From contig CAXXDU010000002.1 of assembly GCA_963667535.2 (NCBI GenBank), positions 3,100,001-3,164,000 on the forward strand: a stretch of DNA of 64,000 nucleotides. Reading direction: 5' to 3'. The first letter of the stretch is position 1; the number at the start of each line of letters is the position of its first letter. The stretch is from UBA5614 sp963667535 (GTDB lineage: Bacteria > Cloacimonadota > Cloacimonadia > Cloacimonadales > Cloacimonadaceae). The notes under the pieces were generated by a model. It saw nothing but the letters and a program-made list of their open reading frames with translations. It was not told where the DNA came from and searched no databases. Shown one piece after another: positions 63,207 through 64,000 of this stretch. The translations under genes and the position numbers were made by a program.

Positions 63207-64000
63207 TCAGATTCTTTTCAGTTTACCGGTTCGGGTTAGTGGTATACTCTCCACGAAATTGATGATGCGTGGAATTTTATAAGGTTGCAGCAATGGAGCA
63301 AGATATTCTCTCAGTTCTCTTTCTGTAACAGAGACTGACGACACAACATCAGCCATCAGAATACTGCCCAAAACAGGATTGGGCTTACCGTAAACGTAAG
63401 CCTGAAGCACGCAAGAATGGGTTTCCATAGCTTGTTCGACGTCATAAGGATTCACTTTATATCCACCCACATTTATCATCTCATTCTTTCTGTTTACAAA
63501 CCTGAATTTGAGAGGATTGGTCTCAATCACTTCAACCATATCGCCGGTGGCATACCAGTCAGATGTCATTGCTGTTGCTTCTGCACTTACTCCCAAAAGA
63601 GATTTGTGGATGTAAAGCTCTCCCATAGTAATTATGCACACAGCTTCATCAATAATGGAGAAAACATCATCACGGGATTCCAGGATAGTGCCTGCCTCGG
63701 TTGAAGCATAAACATTGCGGAGACTGGCATTGGGAAAAGCCTGCAACAGATTGGCTGATAGATTTGTATCAAACTTTTCACCACCGCTGGTCAGCTTTAT
63801 TATTGAATTACATTGCTCAGTTAAAGGCAGCAGCAGTCTGAAAAATGTCGGAGTAGCAGAAATGTGGGTAATCTGATATTGGTTGATGAGAGATAGTACT
63901 ATGTCTCTGGGAGCTTCAAACAGATTGATGAGTGGATTGGCATTTAATAAAGCCTGAAAAAAAACTTGCAGACCGGCAATATGCGTTGGATTATAGGCAT
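63207..64000 (-). CDS. AMP-forming acyl/aryl ligase (ANL superfamily), 3' part
   Basis: The frame stays open from the stop at 63207 to the window edge (264 codons visible). The gene's 5' part lies beyond. Seen: 'YNPTHIAGLQVFFQALL', 'THISATPTFFRLLLP', 'KLTSGGEKFD', 'NVYASTEAGTI', the hinge region 'ATGDMVEVIETNPLKFRFVNRKNEMINVGGYKVNP', and the catalytic Lys in 'LTRTGKLKRI'. It activates a carboxylic acid as acyl-AMP, then loads CoA or a carrier protein. The substrate is unknown. It is first in the visible SDR/epimerase run. Confidence 0.88.
   Translation of the reverse strand, partial: AYNPTHIAGLQVFFQALLNANPLINLFEAPRDIVLSLINQYQITHISATPTFFRLLLPLTEQCNSIIKLTSGGEKFDTNLSANLLQAFPNASLRNVYASTEAGTILESRDDVFSIIDEAVCIITMGELYIHKSLLGVSAEATAMTSDWYATGDMVEVIETNPLKFRFVNRKNEMINVGGYKVNPYDVEQAMETHSCVLQAYVYGKPNPVLGSILMADVVSSVSVTERELREYLAPLLQPYKIPRIINFVESIPLTRTGKLKRI

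Noticed and set aside
1..64000. CRISPR array, rRNA operon or prophage
   Set aside because: No regularly spaced direct repeats with unique spacers, no rRNA-like sequence and no phage structural genes were seen.

Overview
The window reads as a chromosomal segment of an anaerobic, fermentative bacterium of the FCB superphylum. My best guess is a member of Cloacimonadota (the 'Candidatus Cloacimonas' group). This is inferred from gene content, not from a marker search. The clues are an oxygen-sensitive glycyl radical enzyme with its activase, a long (1,057-residue) SecA, and several large secreted proteins that end in a C-terminal sorting / FlgD-Ig-like domain (a 'YPNPF' or 'PNPF' start, then 'SGIYF' or 'TGVYF', and a basic end). 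A PorV/PorQ-type outer-membrane protein is also present. The genome is AT-rich with many short palindromic repeats between genes.

Layout. 0.2-3.6 kb: glycyl radical enzyme operon (-). 3.6-5.6 kb: hairpin-rich spacer and a DUF4143-type AAA ATPase. 6-14.5 kb (+): secA, topA, a MacB/FtsX-type permease and a secreted SBBP-repeat protein. 14.6-18 kb: tRNA-Met(CAT) and a tricorn-like protease. 18-20.3 kb (-): secreted beta-propeller-like protein with sorting domain. 21-24.4 kb: tRNA-Asn(GTT), two tandem paralogous small secreted proteins, gmhA, add and a nitroreductase. 24.6-27.2 kb: hybrid sensor kinase. 27.3-35.6 kb (-): a tight three-gene secretion cluster (subtilase, PorV/Q-like barrel, M6-like protein whose HExxH motif reads HQxxH). 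35.7-37.6 kb: small zinc-ribbon protein, efp and a ZIP transporter. 37.8-41.7 kb (+): polar amino acid ABC transporter. 42.2-43.5 kb: IS110-family element. 43.6-47 kb: pentapeptide-repeat protein and two secreted proteins. 47.1-53.9 kb (-): an information-processing cluster rpsU, cvpA, mutS2, dnaG, rpoD. 54-59.4 kb (-): secreted Fn3-like repeat protein, a C39-like protease gene broken by one in-frame stop codon, and a lipoprotein. 60.7-61.4 kb: small secreted protein. 61.5-64 kb (-): NAD-dependent epimerase, short-chain dehydrogenase and the 3' part of an AMP-forming ligase gene that runs off the window.

How the genes fit together. Several peptidases (subtilase, M6-like, C39-like, tricorn-like) and an amino acid ABC importer suit a peptide- or amino-acid-fermenting life. 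SecA plus the PorV/Q-like protein plus sorting-domain cargo suggest type IX-like secretion.

The most unusual non-coding signal is the density of short dispersed hairpins. One superfamily has the frame GTAGG...TGTCC, and a second has ATTCC...GGAAT that also occurs as ATACC...GGTAT. Both show paired (compensatory) substitutions, which argues that the hairpin itself is maintained or was recently mobile. No CRISPR array, rRNA or prophage was seen.
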